Below, piece by piece: positions 26,439-36,224 of a stretch of DNA of 64,000 bases. The translations under genes were made by a program, and so were the position numbers. The stretch's first letter is position 1, and the number at the start of each line of letters is the position of its first letter. Origin of the DNA: CAVZTX01 sp963778375 (GTDB lineage: Bacteria > Chloroflexota > Ktedonobacteria > Ktedonobacterales > Ktedonobacteraceae); NCBI GenBank assembly GCA_963778375.1, contig CAVZTX010000016.1, positions 193,600 to 257,599 on the forward strand, in the 5' to 3' direction. The notes under the pieces are model-generated. The model made no database searches, had not been told where the DNA came from, and was given only the letters and a program-made list of their open reading frames with translations.

Positions 26439-28592
26439 TCACTGGTCATCCGAGTGAGCAGTACGTGTAATCGTGAATGGATACACAGCTCTTGCTCCCG
26501 CCTGCATCAGCGTCCTGGCAACCTCACGTATCATATAACCCAAATCATAAATATCATCGATCAAGAGCAGCGTTCGTCCAACAATCAACTCAGGCAACCG
26601 CACTGCAAAAGCTTGCTTCACATTAGCCACCTTCTGTACCCAGTTCGTTAAATATTTCTGCTCCTGCGTTGCACGCACCTTTGTAACTACAGGCAAATAT
26701 TCTACACCTGACATATCCGCCACTTGGCGAGCGAACATCTCCACCATCAAACCGCTCTTCGTTGGCGGCACGCTCACTACACCATTGATAACATCCAGCG
26801 GATAGCGAGTACGCACCACCTCAACGGCCCGCAAAACTAACCCCAATGGAAATGGTCCGGCATTCTCATACTTACTCGCACGCACTAGTTTACCCGTACG
26901 AGTTGTACCATGAAAGGAAAGCGACCAACCAGCCTCGTGGATCACATTCTTCTCAAAACTATACCTCTCGATGCGCGGCAGAAACTCCTCTTCCAGAAAA
27001 CGCACTGCTGCTCCTTGTATTCTTGCTGAGGACACTACAAGCGGAAAGTTCGTTGCCTCGCAATGCTCACAAGTTCCGCAGCGATATCCCGATGCATCCC
27101 CAAGATATGCAGTCAAGTAATCCATATAGCACCCATTCGTCGAGATATACTCCTGCATACCACACAACTCGCGCTGTTTTTGCACCCGAACAGCATCATG
27201 GGCCGAAATATCAACCTGGCCCTCACGCTGAGTAGCCCTATACACACTATCTCTGATACTGCTCGCGAATTGTCCTTGTCCGTAGGGGCCAGATTTATCG
27301 CGCCCCTGAGACCGGGTGGGGAAATCGTTCCCACATTCGCTACCAGTATCATCTTTATTATCACATGAATGAACCGCTGTTCTTCCAGATCGGTCAGGAT
27401 AATTTCCACCGTTTTTTCCGCGAAACCCGTTACCAACATAACGTCACGCTCATGCAAACCCTGGGAATGCACACGTACTTGAGATAAAACCGCTTCATAA
27501 TATTTCAGCTCAGGGCTGGCCTTAGCAATAAAGTGCTCCTGTATAGCCAAATCAGCAGGATCATAGAGCAGAACACACCAGGCAACCTGACCATCGCGTC
27601 CTGCTCTACCCATCTCTTGATAATAGTGAATCGGAGATGCAGGCACATGGTAATGCACAACAAAGCGTATATCCGGCTTATCGATACCCATTCCCAATGC
27701 ATTGGTAGAGCACACCACCTTATAATAATTTCCCATCAACTTCTGCTCAATATCCCGCCTCACCTCCTCTTCGCGCCCAGCATGATAGTACTCCGCCTGC
27801 AGCCCTGTTGGGATTAAGAAATGTTGCCACCATCTCAGCACGATATCTTGTCGCAGTGTAAATGATGCCTGCTCCAGAACTCCCAGGCAGCACTTCCGCT
27901 AAATAACTCAGCTTTTCCGCATCACCATGTAACTCCACCACATTCAAATACAAATTAGATCGGTGTAACGCACCACGTATAATTCGCGTACGTGCCCCTA
28001 TCTGTTGCAAAATATCGCGCTCGACACGCTTATTGGCTGTTGCAGTGAGAGCGAGCACAGGAACGTTTTTGGGAAGAGCGGATATCAGTCGAACTATGCG
28101 CCGGTAGTGCGGACGAAAATCATGCCCCCAGGTAGAAATACAGTGCGCCTCATCAATCACGATCATGCTAATCCGCATCCTCGCCACATACCCCTGCCAA
28201 TCAGCATTCTCCAACCGCTCAGGTGCGATGAACAGTATCTTGAAATGACCTTCCACAGCCTGAACTAAAGTCGCCCGGTTTTCTTCCTGCGAAAACTCCG
28301 AACTCACAATGGCCGCCGGTATCGCAAAAACATCATTGCAGCGCTGGCACTGATCCCTCATCAACGCCTTCAAAGGAGAAAAGACAACCGTGAGATGAGG
28401 ATAATAGAGACAAGCCATCTGATAACACAGCGACTTCCCCCACCCCGTCCGTTGAATTGCCAGGATGCGTTTTCCCTGAACCAGTTGCTCAATGATCTCC
28501 CGTTGCTCTGGATGGAAGCCCGTCGTAATGCCAAAGCGCTCCTTGAGAAGTTGCTCGGGTGGTTGGGTTTGCTGCGTAACGTCCAATGTCAT
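26439..28592 (-). pseudogene. RecQ helicase fused to phosphoribosyltransferase, interrupted by two frame disruptions
   Basis: Three overlapping frames together encode one RecQ protein. The first (28592 down to about 27815) has Walker A RTGWGKS, DEAHC and HDFRPHYRR. The second (about 27815-27350) continues with GLQAEYYHAGR, ALGMGIDKPD and QEMGRAGRDGQ. The third (to 26439) has the zinc-binding RCGTCEHC and a C-terminal phosphoribosyltransferase domain with LLLIDDIYDLG. The first break lies near 27806-27815 at a CCC run. The second is at or beside the inserted element 27255-27350. RecQ-PRT fusions occur in Chloroflexota and Actinobacteria. It is a pseudogene unless the indels are errors. The ATG follows GGGAG. 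Confidence 0.82.
27255..27350. mobile_element. 96-base MITE-like element with imperfect terminal inverted repeats inside RecQ
   Basis: GATACTGCTCGCGAA (27255-27269) and TTCGCTACCAGTATC (27336-27350) are inverted repeats agreeing at 12 of 15 positions. Between them lie two hairpins: GGGGC...GCCCC (27285-27306) and GTGGGGA...TTCCCAC (27316-27334). The flanks ATCTCT and ATCTTT differ at one base and could be an old target duplication. The element falls between the helicase core and zinc region of RecQ, at the frame break. Its core recurs in XPB at 24901. Confidence 0.6.
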
Positions 28593-28982
28593 AGGGAATC
28601 TCCCTAGCCACGTAAGATGGGATTAGATTAGGAACATGTTTACGTGACTATTTGCATTCTAGTAGAATGTATTTCTATTGTCAATTGTTACACAAGTGAA
28701 AAGGGAGTTCCTTCTTCTAAAGCCTTCAATGACGACGTATGGGCTGCTGTAAATCATTAATAGAGATGACCAGTCAAGAAACAGGTGCTCTAAGACAAAG
28801 GGGAGATAAATAGATATTTCCAAAATTTGGTTAAGAAAATTTAACCAACGTGGTTAATATATCTCAACTAATTTACTTGATTATTCTATTGATGATCTTT
28901 TATACTCTTGTCATCTACTCTCCTTTTTATCACCATTATATTTTGTTTTACTATCAAGTCGGGCTTATGTGGGAGTGTATCA
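28593..28982. other. 390-base AT-rich divergent promoter region
   Basis: This spacer separates the divergent RecQ operon and the helicase-nuclease gene. It is AT-rich with no coding signal. TTTATACTCTTGTCATC-type sequence near 28897-28915 and TATTCT-like boxes suggest promoters, but I cannot assign a clear -35/-10 pair. An upstream in-frame ATG at 28908 for the helicase gene lies in this region and is not preferred. Confidence 0.35.
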
Positions 28983-31898
28983 ATGACAATTGCTTCAAAC
29001 CCTTTTGCTGAAGAAGTTGCCTCAGCACTGGAGCAAGATTTCCTCGACTTGAACCCAGAACAACGTAAAGTTGTAGCACATGATAGTGGGCCACTTCTAG
29101 TTATCGCGGGTCCAGGTTCTGGCAAGACTCACTGTTTAACTTTAAGAGCTATGAACCTGTTGTTACTCAATAAAGCAGAACCTCCTGAGCTTGTCTTATG
29201 TACCTACACAGAAAAAGCTGCATATGAGATGCAAGATCGTATCTCTGCAATTGCGAAGAAAGTAGAATATAAAAAAGACATCTCACAAATGCGAATAGAC
29301 ACCATTCATGGTATCTGTAGACGGATTATTACAGAGAATCTGCACCGCATCTCCTCTCTCGATCAACAGAACCCATTTATAGGGAATAACTATGAAATTT
29401 TGGATCAGCTATCTCAATATTTGTTCATCTTTGAGCATTTGGATGAGATATGTAAACCTGCTTTAACATTTTTTGCCGATCGTTGGGAAACAAAGTGGAA
29501 TATTGTAAAAAAGTTACGAACTTACTTTGATAAGATAACTGAGGAACTGATAGATATAAAGGAGCTACGTTCTCAGCGCGTTACCTTCTTATATCATCTA
29601 GCAAATGCTTACCGTGTATATCAAACATTGCTAACAAGATACAATCGCGTAGATTTTGCGCACCTGCAAAAGATGGTATTTGGTCTCTTGGATAAGCCAA
29701 GAATTGGTGAATGCATCAAAATTGGTATCCGTTATGTTCTCGTTGATGAGTATCAAGATACGAATTATATCCAGGAGCAGATCCTTTTTATGCTTTCCTC
29801 AAAAACGAATAATATCTGTGTGGTCGGCGATGAAGATCAATCCCTTTATAGATTTCGTGGCGCGACTGTTCAGAATATTCGTAGATTTCTTAAACTTTCC
29901 CATATCAACGAAGATGATATTATATACCTCAAAACGAACTATCGCTCCCATTCCGCTATTATCAATACATACAATCACTGGATGTCTACAGTCCATTGGG
30001 GGCAATCCCGGCTCACTCAAGAGATTCAACCTCAACCCAAGAAAAAAGGTCCTGAATATCCAGCAGTCCTTTCTATTATGGGGATGGATGTTGGAGATGA
30101 GGCTGATCAGTTCGCGGAATTGGTAGCTCTTCTGAAAGAGCAGGGTGCTATTACTGACTTCAACCAGGTGGCTTTATTGCTGTTTAGCGTGAAAGAGGAT
30201 AAAAGCTATCCATATAGAGAAGCGCTTCAGAAGAAAGGTATTCCAGTATTCTGTTCTCGTGATGGTACCTATTTCTCTCAGGATGAAGTACGCTTAATGA
30301 TCGGGAGCTTAGGACGAATCTTGAACTATTCCGTAGGACAATTAGGAGATACTGTAGGAAACTCTCGCATGAAGGAGTATCTTAGCGGTGCTTATGCACA
30401 ACTAAGGCATACATGTGAGACATATTCAATGTTAGACACAACCCTTCATGAATTTGGGACGGAAATTGCTCAATTGACGGAAGGGCAGAAACTTCATAAG
30501 CAATTAGTGGATTACTTTTACCATTTGCTTGCAATTGAACCATTCGTGCTTTTTCTCAACGATGATAAGAATAAAATGCGGAATTTAGTAATCTTTTCTG
30601 ATTTCCTGCAAACCTTCCAGCATTACTATCACTACGAGGAAATTAGCTTCGAAAATTGCGGAAAGCTTGCCTCAGATTTTTTTGATAGGCTCCTAAGCCT
30701 CCTTTATGAAGACGGCAGCATCAATCAGTATGAGAACCCGGAACAACCTTTTCCTGAAGGGCACGTGCCTATAATTACTATCCATCAAGCAAAGGGTCTG
30801 GAATTTCCGGTGGTGGTTGTGGGCAGCCTGGATAAAGAGATACAAGGTTCAGACGCTATTGATAGACAGCTACGAAGTTTTTACCGGCGGTCAAAGCCTG
30901 AGTCAGACCTATCTATTTTATCTGAACCAGATCAAGATATTCCAACTTTTGATTTTCTGCGCCTCTACTATGTAGCTTTCAGCCGTGCTATGCACTTGTT
31001 GGTATTAACTGGAAACCAACACAAAAGGCCATCCGCTACTTTTGAGAAAATACTACGAGGGTTGCCGCAATGGCGCACTATCCAACCTCATCTATCTGGT
31101 ATAGAAGTGCTTCCACCAAATAAATGGGCGGTACCAAAGCCTCGCTATAGCTTTACGGGTCATATCAGAATGTACGAGACCTGCCCAAGACAATATCAAT
31201 TTTATCGCGAATACAAGTTTGTACCATCACGCCCGGAAGATACCTTTTTAGGTCTCCTGATACATCAGACAATAGAGAAAATCCATCGTATTGCTCTTGA
31301 TGGCAACCTTGCTACTCTGACCGAAAACCGACTACAAGCGTTATTTGATCAGACACACTATTTTCTTTCTCAGACGAACCCGCACATATTAGATGTCAAT
31401 GAAAAGGAAAAAGCTTTCGAGCAAGTGGCCAATTACTTTCGTAACAATCAGGCTGAGATGCAATACATAACAGAAGCTGAAGAACAACTGTCGGTCGTAA
31501 AAAATGGCTATGTGCTTAGCGGTGTGGTTGATCTAGTGTTAGAACGAAACGGGGAGTTAGAGATAGTAGACCTCAAAACATCCGGGCCGCCAGAACCTAA
31601 TTCACTCGAAATATATGAAAGACAATTATGTCTCTATGCTTATGCAATAGAACAACGGAAGGAAAAAGTGCCAGGCAGACTACTACTCTATTGGACTCAG
31701 AAGCCAAATAAGCAGGAAGCCCTGATGGTTTTTCCCTACAATTCTGAGAGAGTGGAACAAGTTGTGGCTGGATTTGATGAAGTTGTTGACCGCATCAATG
31801 CAAAACAATTTAATGTTGTAACTGTACCCAAAGCTTGTGTCTGCAAGAAGTGCGATATTCGTAATCTTTGTATCCGAGATGGCTTGATTGAGCTTTGA
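28983..31898 (+). CDS. UvrD/AddA-like helicase fused to PD-(D/E)XK nuclease with Fe-S cysteines
   Basis: The protein of about 971 residues begins with a superfamily 1 helicase: Walker A AGPGSGKT (about residue 42), TYTEKAAYEM, VLVDEYQDTN (motif II), GDEDQSLYRFRGA, TIHQAKGLEFPVV (motif V) and LYYVAFSRA (motif VI). From about residue 725 it has a Cas4/AddB-type nuclease: GVVDLVL with EIVDLKTS gives the acidic core. Cys in TCPRQYQF and three Cys in CVCKKCDIRNLC could hold a 4Fe-4S cluster. Such enzymes resect DNA ends. The ATG at 28983 follows GGGAG; the longer frame lacks a ribosome site. It is divergent from the RecQ operon. Confidence 0.88.
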   Translation: MTIASNPFAEEVASALEQDFLDLNPEQRKVVAHDSGPLLVIAGPGSGKTHCLTLRAMNLLLLNKAEPPELVLCTYTEKAAYEMQDRISAIAKKVEYKKDISQMRIDTIHGICRRIITENLHRISSLDQQNPFIGNNYEILDQLSQYLFIFEHLDEICKPALTFFADRWETKWNIVKKLRTYFDKITEELIDIKELRSQRVTFLYHLANAYRVYQTLLTRYNRVDFAHLQKMVFGLLDKPRIGECIKIGIRYVLVDEYQDTNYIQEQILFMLSSKTNNICVVGDEDQSLYRFRGATVQNIRRFLKLSHINEDDIIYLKTNYRSHSAIINTYNHWMSTVHWGQSRLTQEIQPQPKKKGPEYPAVLSIMGMDVGDEADQFAELVALLKEQGAITDFNQVALLLFSVKEDKSYPYREALQKKGIPVFCSRDGTYFSQDEVRLMIGSLGRILNYSVGQLGDTVGNSRMKEYLSGAYAQLRHTCETYSMLDTTLHEFGTEIAQLTEGQKLHKQLVDYFYHLLAIEPFVLFLNDDKNKMRNLVIFSDFLQTFQHYYHYEEISFENCGKLASDFFDRLLSLLYEDGSINQYENPEQPFPEGHVPIITIHQAKGLEFPVVVVGSLDKEIQGSDAIDRQLRSFYRRSKPESDLSILSEPDQDIPTFDFLRLYYVAFSRAMHLLVLTGNQHKRPSATFEKILRGLPQWRTIQPHLSGIEVLPPNKWAVPKPRYSFTGHIRMYETCPRQYQFYREYKFVPSRPEDTFLGLLIHQTIEKIHRIALDGNLATLTENRLQALFDQTHYFLSQTNPHILDVNEKEKAFEQVANYFRNNQAEMQYITEAEEQLSVVKNGYVLSGVVDLVLERNGELEIVDLKTSGPPEPNSLEIYERQLCLYAYAIEQRKEKVPGRLLLYWTQKPNKQEALMVFPYNSERVEQVVAGFDEVVDRINAKQFNVVTVPKACVCKKCDIRNLCIRDGLIEL

Positions 31899-32005
31899 AA
31901 AGATGCTTGACTTTCAGGATACGGTTTATGTTGGTTAGTATCCTGTTGCAATGACCCTTCGCATCTATTAGGAGGGCAGATGAAGAGCCTGTCTTCGCAA
32001 GCCTA

Positions 32006-32545
32006 TCACGGAGTAAGCCCTTCTAAAACAAGCTCCAGCAGCAAAGCCTGAACTCTCTCCGGTGTCCACTGATGCTTAGCCCGCAAATGCACATACGTCC
32101 AGCACACCGTATTGAAAAGAACCGAAGCCATCTCACGGTGATCCACCGCACGAATCGACCCATCACTCATACCATCCTGCAACAACCGTGCCAGCGGCTC
32201 GATGAAATCTGTCCGCGTCAGAATGTGGGCCTCGTGAAAAATCGTATCGGTCGCCACCAGAAGCGGAAGGTGCAGATCTGCCACACCGCAAAGTGCTCTC
32301 AAAGCTTCCTTCAAACGGTCACACCCAGTCCCCTCAGCCGTTAATATCGGCCATAGCATCGCTCGATAATCTGTCGTCAGCCTCACTAAAAGCCCTTCAG
32401 TTATCTGCTCCAACGTCACTCTCTGCCTCCATAGCGTCACACGCGAAACACCTGCGGCTGTCGCTATCCGTTCGAGCGTCAGACCCTGCCACCCCACTTC
32501 TTGTAAAGCGGCTATCGCCGCATCCAGGAGTGACGCATCTATCAT
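32006..32545 (-). CDS. TetR family transcriptional regulator
   Basis: The 179-residue protein has a TetR-type N-terminal helix-turn-helix (LLDAAIAALQEVGWQGLTLERIATAAGVSRVTLWRQ, residues 6-41) and a helical ligand domain. The start is placed at MIDAS (32545): the longer frame runs back over the divergent transporter gene and has no family similarity. It is divergent from the MFS gene at 32655, with a palindrome (32576-32593) between them, so it probably represses that pump and itself. The ligand is unknown. Confidence 0.87.
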   Translation of the reverse strand: MIDASLLDAAIAALQEVGWQGLTLERIATAAGVSRVTLWRQRVTLEQITEGLLVRLTTDYRAMLWPILTAEGTGCDRLKEALRALCGVADLHLPLLVATDTIFHEAHILTRTDFIEPLARLLQDGMSDGSIRAVDHREMASVLFNTVCWTYVHLRAKHQWTPERVQALLLELVLEGLTP

Positions 32546-32575
32546 AGCTTCCTCACTTCTTCCCTTTAAACTCAA

Positions 32576-32593
32576 TGTAACGTTTACGTTGCA
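32576..32593. promoter_or_regulatory. Probable TetR operator
   Basis: TGTAACGTTTACGTTGCA is an 18-base palindrome with only two mismatched pairs (TGTAACGTT versus its partner arm TTACGTTGCA read backwards). It lies between the divergent TetR and MFS genes, 31 bases upstream of the TetR start. A further half-site, GTTACA (32610-32615), lies near the MFS gene. The spacing suits a TetR dimer. Confidence 0.65.
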
Positions 32594-32654
32594 ATAAATC
32601 AACATGTATGTTACACTCATAAAATAATAGCGTTTCATTAAGAGGAAGCCACTT

Positions 32655-33890
32655 ATGCAGCCATCACGTCTCCTAGTTGATATCTCACCCTTGCGCGAGT
32701 CCGTTCCGTATCGGAACCTCTTTTGGGGCCAGTTCGTCTCCTTACTCGGCACGCAATTGACCGTTGTTGCACTTCCCCTCCAGGTATATCTGATAACGCA
32801 CTCTTCGCTTGCCGTCGGTTTCATCGGACTGGTCCAACTGGTACCAACCCTCGCATGTACACTTTTTGGAGGAACGCTGGCAGATGCCATGGATCGTCGG
32901 CGGGTGCTCTTCATCACGCAACTGCTCCTGCTCCTGACCACCGTGGCATTAGCGATAGTCACCTTACTTCCCCATCCCTCACTTTGGCTCCTCTATCTCC
33001 TGGCAGTTCTTCTGGCGGGCATTGCAGGCATAGATGGGCCTGCACGCGCATCCGCAATACGCAACATGGTCGGGCGCGACCTCTTCCCTGCTGCGGCTGC
33101 ACTCAATGCCCTGTTGCGTCAAACCGGAGCAATGGTTGGTCCGGCCATCGCGGGATTGATTATCAGTTCCTTCAATTTGTCCCTCGCCTATTGGCTAGAC
33201 GCGGCCACCTACGGTGCTGCACTTCTCGCCGTCGTTCTTCTGCCTGCCCAACCGCCACTGGGCGGTGGCAGGTCCGCTGGCTGGGCCTCCTTCAAAGAAG
33301 GATTGCATTATTTGCGGGGCAGACCAATCGTTCAAGGAATTCTCCTCATTGATATCGACGCCATGGTCTTCGGCATGCCTCGTGCTCTTTTTCCGGCCCT
33401 CGGCTTAACCGTTTTTCACGGAGGAGCGCAAGTCGTCGGACTGCTCTATGCCGCACCGGCAGCAGGAGCACTCCTTGGCGCAATAAGTTCAGGCTGGGTC
33501 GGACGTATCCAACGACCTGGTCGAGCAGTCCTTGTGATGGTTGGTCTCTGGGGTATAGCGATCACCGTCTTTGGCCTCTGGGTCTGGCTTCCCGTAGCAC
33601 TAACCATGCTAGCTTTCGCGGGTTGGGCAGATATCATCTCGGAAATCCTGCGTAGCAGTATGTTGCAGCTATCTGTTCCAGACGACCTGCGTGGGCGCAT
33701 CACCGCTGTTTGGTTAGCACAAACGAACGGCTCACCCCGCTTAGGCGACCTGGAATCTGGCGTGGTGGCCGGACTCACGAATGCACAAATTTCAGCAACC
33801 ACTGGCGGCATCGCTTGTATGATAGGTGCCTGCTTGCTGGCCTGGCTGTTGCCCGCATTCCGCCAAACTCGGTTAGAGAATGCGCCCTAA
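32655..33890 (+). CDS. MFS transporter (drug-efflux type)
   Basis: The 411-residue protein has about 11-12 membrane helices and starts with an enterobactin-exporter-like motif (FWGQFVSLLGTQLTVVALPLQVYLIT). The cytoplasmic loop after helix 2, GGTLADAMDRRRVL, fits the major-facilitator motif A. It is predicted to be a proton-driven exporter of small molecules in the inner membrane. It is controlled, by inference, by the divergent TetR gene. The stop lies six bases from the convergent MeaB stop. Confidence 0.9.
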   Translation: MQPSRLLVDISPLRESVPYRNLFWGQFVSLLGTQLTVVALPLQVYLITHSSLAVGFIGLVQLVPTLACTLFGGTLADAMDRRRVLFITQLLLLLTTVALAIVTLLPHPSLWLLYLLAVLLAGIAGIDGPARASAIRNMVGRDLFPAAAALNALLRQTGAMVGPAIAGLIISSFNLSLAYWLDAATYGAALLAVVLLPAQPPLGGGRSAGWASFKEGLHYLRGRPIVQGILLIDIDAMVFGMPRALFPALGLTVFHGGAQVVGLLYAAPAAGALLGAISSGWVGRIQRPGRAVLVMVGLWGIAITVFGLWVWLPVALTMLAFAGWADIISEILRSSMLQLSVPDDLRGRITAVWLAQTNGSPRLGDLESGVVAGLTNAQISATTGGIACMIGACLLAWLLPAFRQTRLENAP

Positions 33891-33895
33891 ACTTC

Positions 33896-34858
33896 TCATT
33901 TTAACCCAATCCTCCCCTCCAACTCCCTCGCCACCCCATACGGATCCCTCTCCCTCTTAGTAATATCCTCCACCAACCTCTCCCACTCCTCCTCCGACAC
34001 ACTATCCTTCAAAGCCTTCACCACAGCATGCAACACCAACGCCTGCACCTCACTACGCACCTGCCTCTGCGCCCGGCTCGCCAGCATCTCACTCTCCACC
34101 AGGTATGTATAATGCTGCTCCATCGCATCAACAACCTGCGCAATACCCTGATCCTTAATAGCAGAAGTCTTCAGCACAGGAATACGCCAGTAAGGCTTGG
34201 ACTTATCATGCATTCGTCGTTGAGGATCAAGACTCAGCAGCATAGCCAGCTCCGCCCCAGTCTGGTCCGCCCCAGGCTTATCAGCCTTGCTCACAACAAA
34301 AATATCAGCAATCTCCAGAATACCCGCCTTGATCGCCTGCACCTCATCGCCCATACCCGGAGCACTCACCACAAGCACCGTCTGTGCCGTACGCATCACC
34401 TCAACCTCCGCCTGCCCCGTTCCTACCGTCTCGATAATGATGGGATTGTAGCCCGCAGCATCCATTGCCCGCACAACATCGCGCGTTGAGGCCGACAATC
34501 CTCCGAGACTACCCCGGCTCGCCATACTGCGAATAAAGACGTTAGGATCGCCCGACAATTCCATCATACGAATGCGGTCACCCAGAATCGCTCCTCCCGT
34601 GAAGGGACTCGTTGGATCAATCGCAACCACGCCCACCTTGTGCTCCCGGCGGCGCAGTTCTCGTACCAGGTGCGTTACCAACGTGCTTTTTCCAGCCCCA
34701 GGCGCACCCGTCACTCCAACAATATGCGCGCGTCCAGCATGCCGGTGCAGTTCAGCCAAGTAGTTACGTACTACAGGCGTCTCGTTCTCGATCAATGTCA
34801 CCATACGTGCCAGCGCACGCCGATCACCGTCTAATAAGCGTTCAACAATGTTTTGCAA
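33896..34858 (-). CDS. meaB: Methylmalonyl-CoA mutase-associated GTPase MeaB
   Basis: The 320-residue protein is a G3E-type GTPase chaperone that guards B12 loading and repair of methylmalonyl-CoA mutase. Motifs are Walker A GAPGAGKST (about residue 53), VVAIDPTSPFTGGAILGDRIRM, ETVGTGQAEVEV (switch region) and VVSKADKPGADQ (specificity loop). The start appears to be TTG at 34858, 12 bases after the stop of the mutase subunit, with AGG upstream; no other start fits between the two genes. It forms a two-gene unit with the B12-binding subunit. Confidence 0.92.
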   Translation of the reverse strand: MQNIVERLLDGDRRALARMVTLIENETPVVRNYLAELHRHAGRAHIVGVTGAPGAGKSTLVTHLVRELRRREHKVGVVAIDPTSPFTGGAILGDRIRMMELSGDPNVFIRSMASRGSLGGLSASTRDVVRAMDAAGYNPIIIETVGTGQAEVEVMRTAQTVLVVSAPGMGDEVQAIKAGILEIADIFVVSKADKPGADQTGAELAMLLSLDPQRRMHDKSKPYWRIPVLKTSAIKDQGIAQVVDAMEQHYTYLVESEMLASRAQRQVRSEVQALVLHAVVKALKDSVSEEEWERLVEDITKRERDPYGVARELEGRIGLK

Positions 34859-34870
34859 AGCGCACCTGAC

Positions 34871-35290
34871 CTATACTTCTGCCAGGCGATTCGCCGAAAT
34901 ATTCGTACGCACAAATTCAATAATCTGCTCCGTCGAAGTACCCGGCCCAAAGCAGCCTTTAATACCCATCTCCCGAATAGCAGGCAAATCCTCATCGGGC
35001 AGAATGCCACCGGCAGCCACCAGCACATCATCCACACCATTCTGTTTCAAGAGCTCCATCACCCGTGGAAAGATGGCCATATGCGCTCCCGAAAGGATAC
35101 TCATCAAGACAGCATCCACATCCTCTTGAATAGCCGCTTCAACGATCATTTCAGGCGTCTGTCGAATACCCGTATAGATAACTTCCATTCCAGCATCACG
35201 GAGAGCACGCGCAATCACCTTTGCTCCACGATCATGTCCATCCAGACCCGGCTTGGCAACCAGTACGCGAATTGGGCGGGTTTCAGCCAT
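34871..35290 (-). CDS. Methylmalonyl-CoA mutase, B12-binding subunit
   Basis: The 139-residue protein is the small cobalamin-binding domain of methylmalonyl-CoA mutase (alpha-subunit C-terminal type). KPGLDGHDRGAKV carries the DxHxxG motif whose His binds cobalt; SILSGAH and GGILPDEDLP are the other conserved parts. It needs a separate catalytic subunit, which is not in this window, to turn methylmalonyl-CoA into succinyl-CoA. The ATG at 35290 has AAGGAG eight bases upstream; a start eight codons earlier lacks one. MeaB follows directly. Confidence 0.92.
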   Translation of the reverse strand: MAETRPIRVLVAKPGLDGHDRGAKVIARALRDAGMEVIYTGIRQTPEMIVEAAIQEDVDAVLMSILSGAHMAIFPRVMELLKQNGVDDVLVAAGGILPDEDLPAIREMGIKGCFGPGTSTEQIIEFVRTNISANRLAEV

Positions 35291-35595
35291 ATACAGTGAC
35301 TCCTTTGTCAGCAAACAATTGCAAATCTTGCTTCATTCTACAACGGGCCTATCTGCATCGCAAGCATCAAAGCCCTTTATACCCCAGGGAGAAAAGAATG
35401 TCTTCTTAAAGCTGACTCAGGCGAAGCACTTCACATTACTTATATGAAGCAGGGGCCTATTCTTACAAGCTCAACTATAGAAAATATCATCGCACTACAT
35501 TTGCTCTACATACAATAGTACTATTTGAGTTTCCATGCCAAACATTGACGTATATTCTTATAGAAGAGGGTGAAATGTTGCTAGTGAAGGGAAAT
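35291..35595. other. 305-base spacer upstream of mutase and DUF4397 genes
   Basis: This divergent spacer holds the AAGGAG ribosome site of the mutase subunit at its left end and GAAGGGA before the DUF4397 ATG at its right end. Between them I see AT-rich sequence with a TATTC/TATAG-like stretch near 35553 but no clear promoter pair, repeat or gene. Confidence 0.35.
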
Positions 35596-36218
35596 ATGAT
35601 CATGAAGTTACTCCGCTTGACACGATGGTTATCCTTGACGTTCGTTACCCTCTCTTTTCTTCCACTCCTTGCTATTACAGCCTTACCTGCCTATGCCGAT
35701 AGCACAGCTTTCGTCCACGTCATTCACGCCTCACCTGATATCGGGACGGCAGACGTTTTCGTAGACGGTGTAAAGCTGCTTAGCAGTTTCCAGTTTGGAG
35801 CAGTTACTGGCTACGTTCGCGTACCAACTGGCCCTCCCATGGTTCAAATTGCTGCGATTGGCAAAGGTCCCGGTGCAGCCATCATTACGCAGACACTCTC
35901 AGTCGGTACAGGTGGACCCTATACGGTAGCTGCGCTCGGGACTAAAGCCACAAATCTTTCGCTGCGAGTTTTTACAGACAACAATCTGGTCGCTGGTGGC
36001 AAAGCACAACTATGCGTGTATAACCTTGCTCCAGATGCTGCCCCATAACTGTGATGACGGGTGGAGAGAAGCTTATTAGTGGGCTGGCCAATCAACAGGC
36101 CAGCACTTGCGAAGCCATTCCTGCCGGTTCATACACATTGATCACCTGCGCAGGAGACTGGATTCCCGACCAGCACCAAACCAACCAGCGGCTTGTAGTT
36201 TACACCGCGTTGGGTTAA
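35596..36218 (+). pseudogene. Secreted DUF4397 protein, one-base frameshift
   Basis: The first frame (to 36048) has a signal peptide (hydrophobic core LSLTFVTLSFLPLLAITA, cut near AYA-DS) and a DUF4397 domain: VHVIHASPDIGTADVFVDG. It stops after NLAPDAAP. The next frame from about 36041 to 36218 continues the second DUF4397 repeat: PITVMTGGEKLISGL, IPAGSYTLITCAGD, LVVYTALG. Adding one G at GCTGCCCC would join them (APDAGPITV). It is one gene with a base missing or a sequencing error. The role of DUF4397 proteins is unknown; they are usually on the cell surface. Confidence 0.8.
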
Positions 36219-36224
36219 CAGCCA

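Noticed and set aside
32546..32962. N-terminal extension of the TetR frame
   Set aside because: It runs through the operator and into the MFS gene; family similarity starts at MIDAS.
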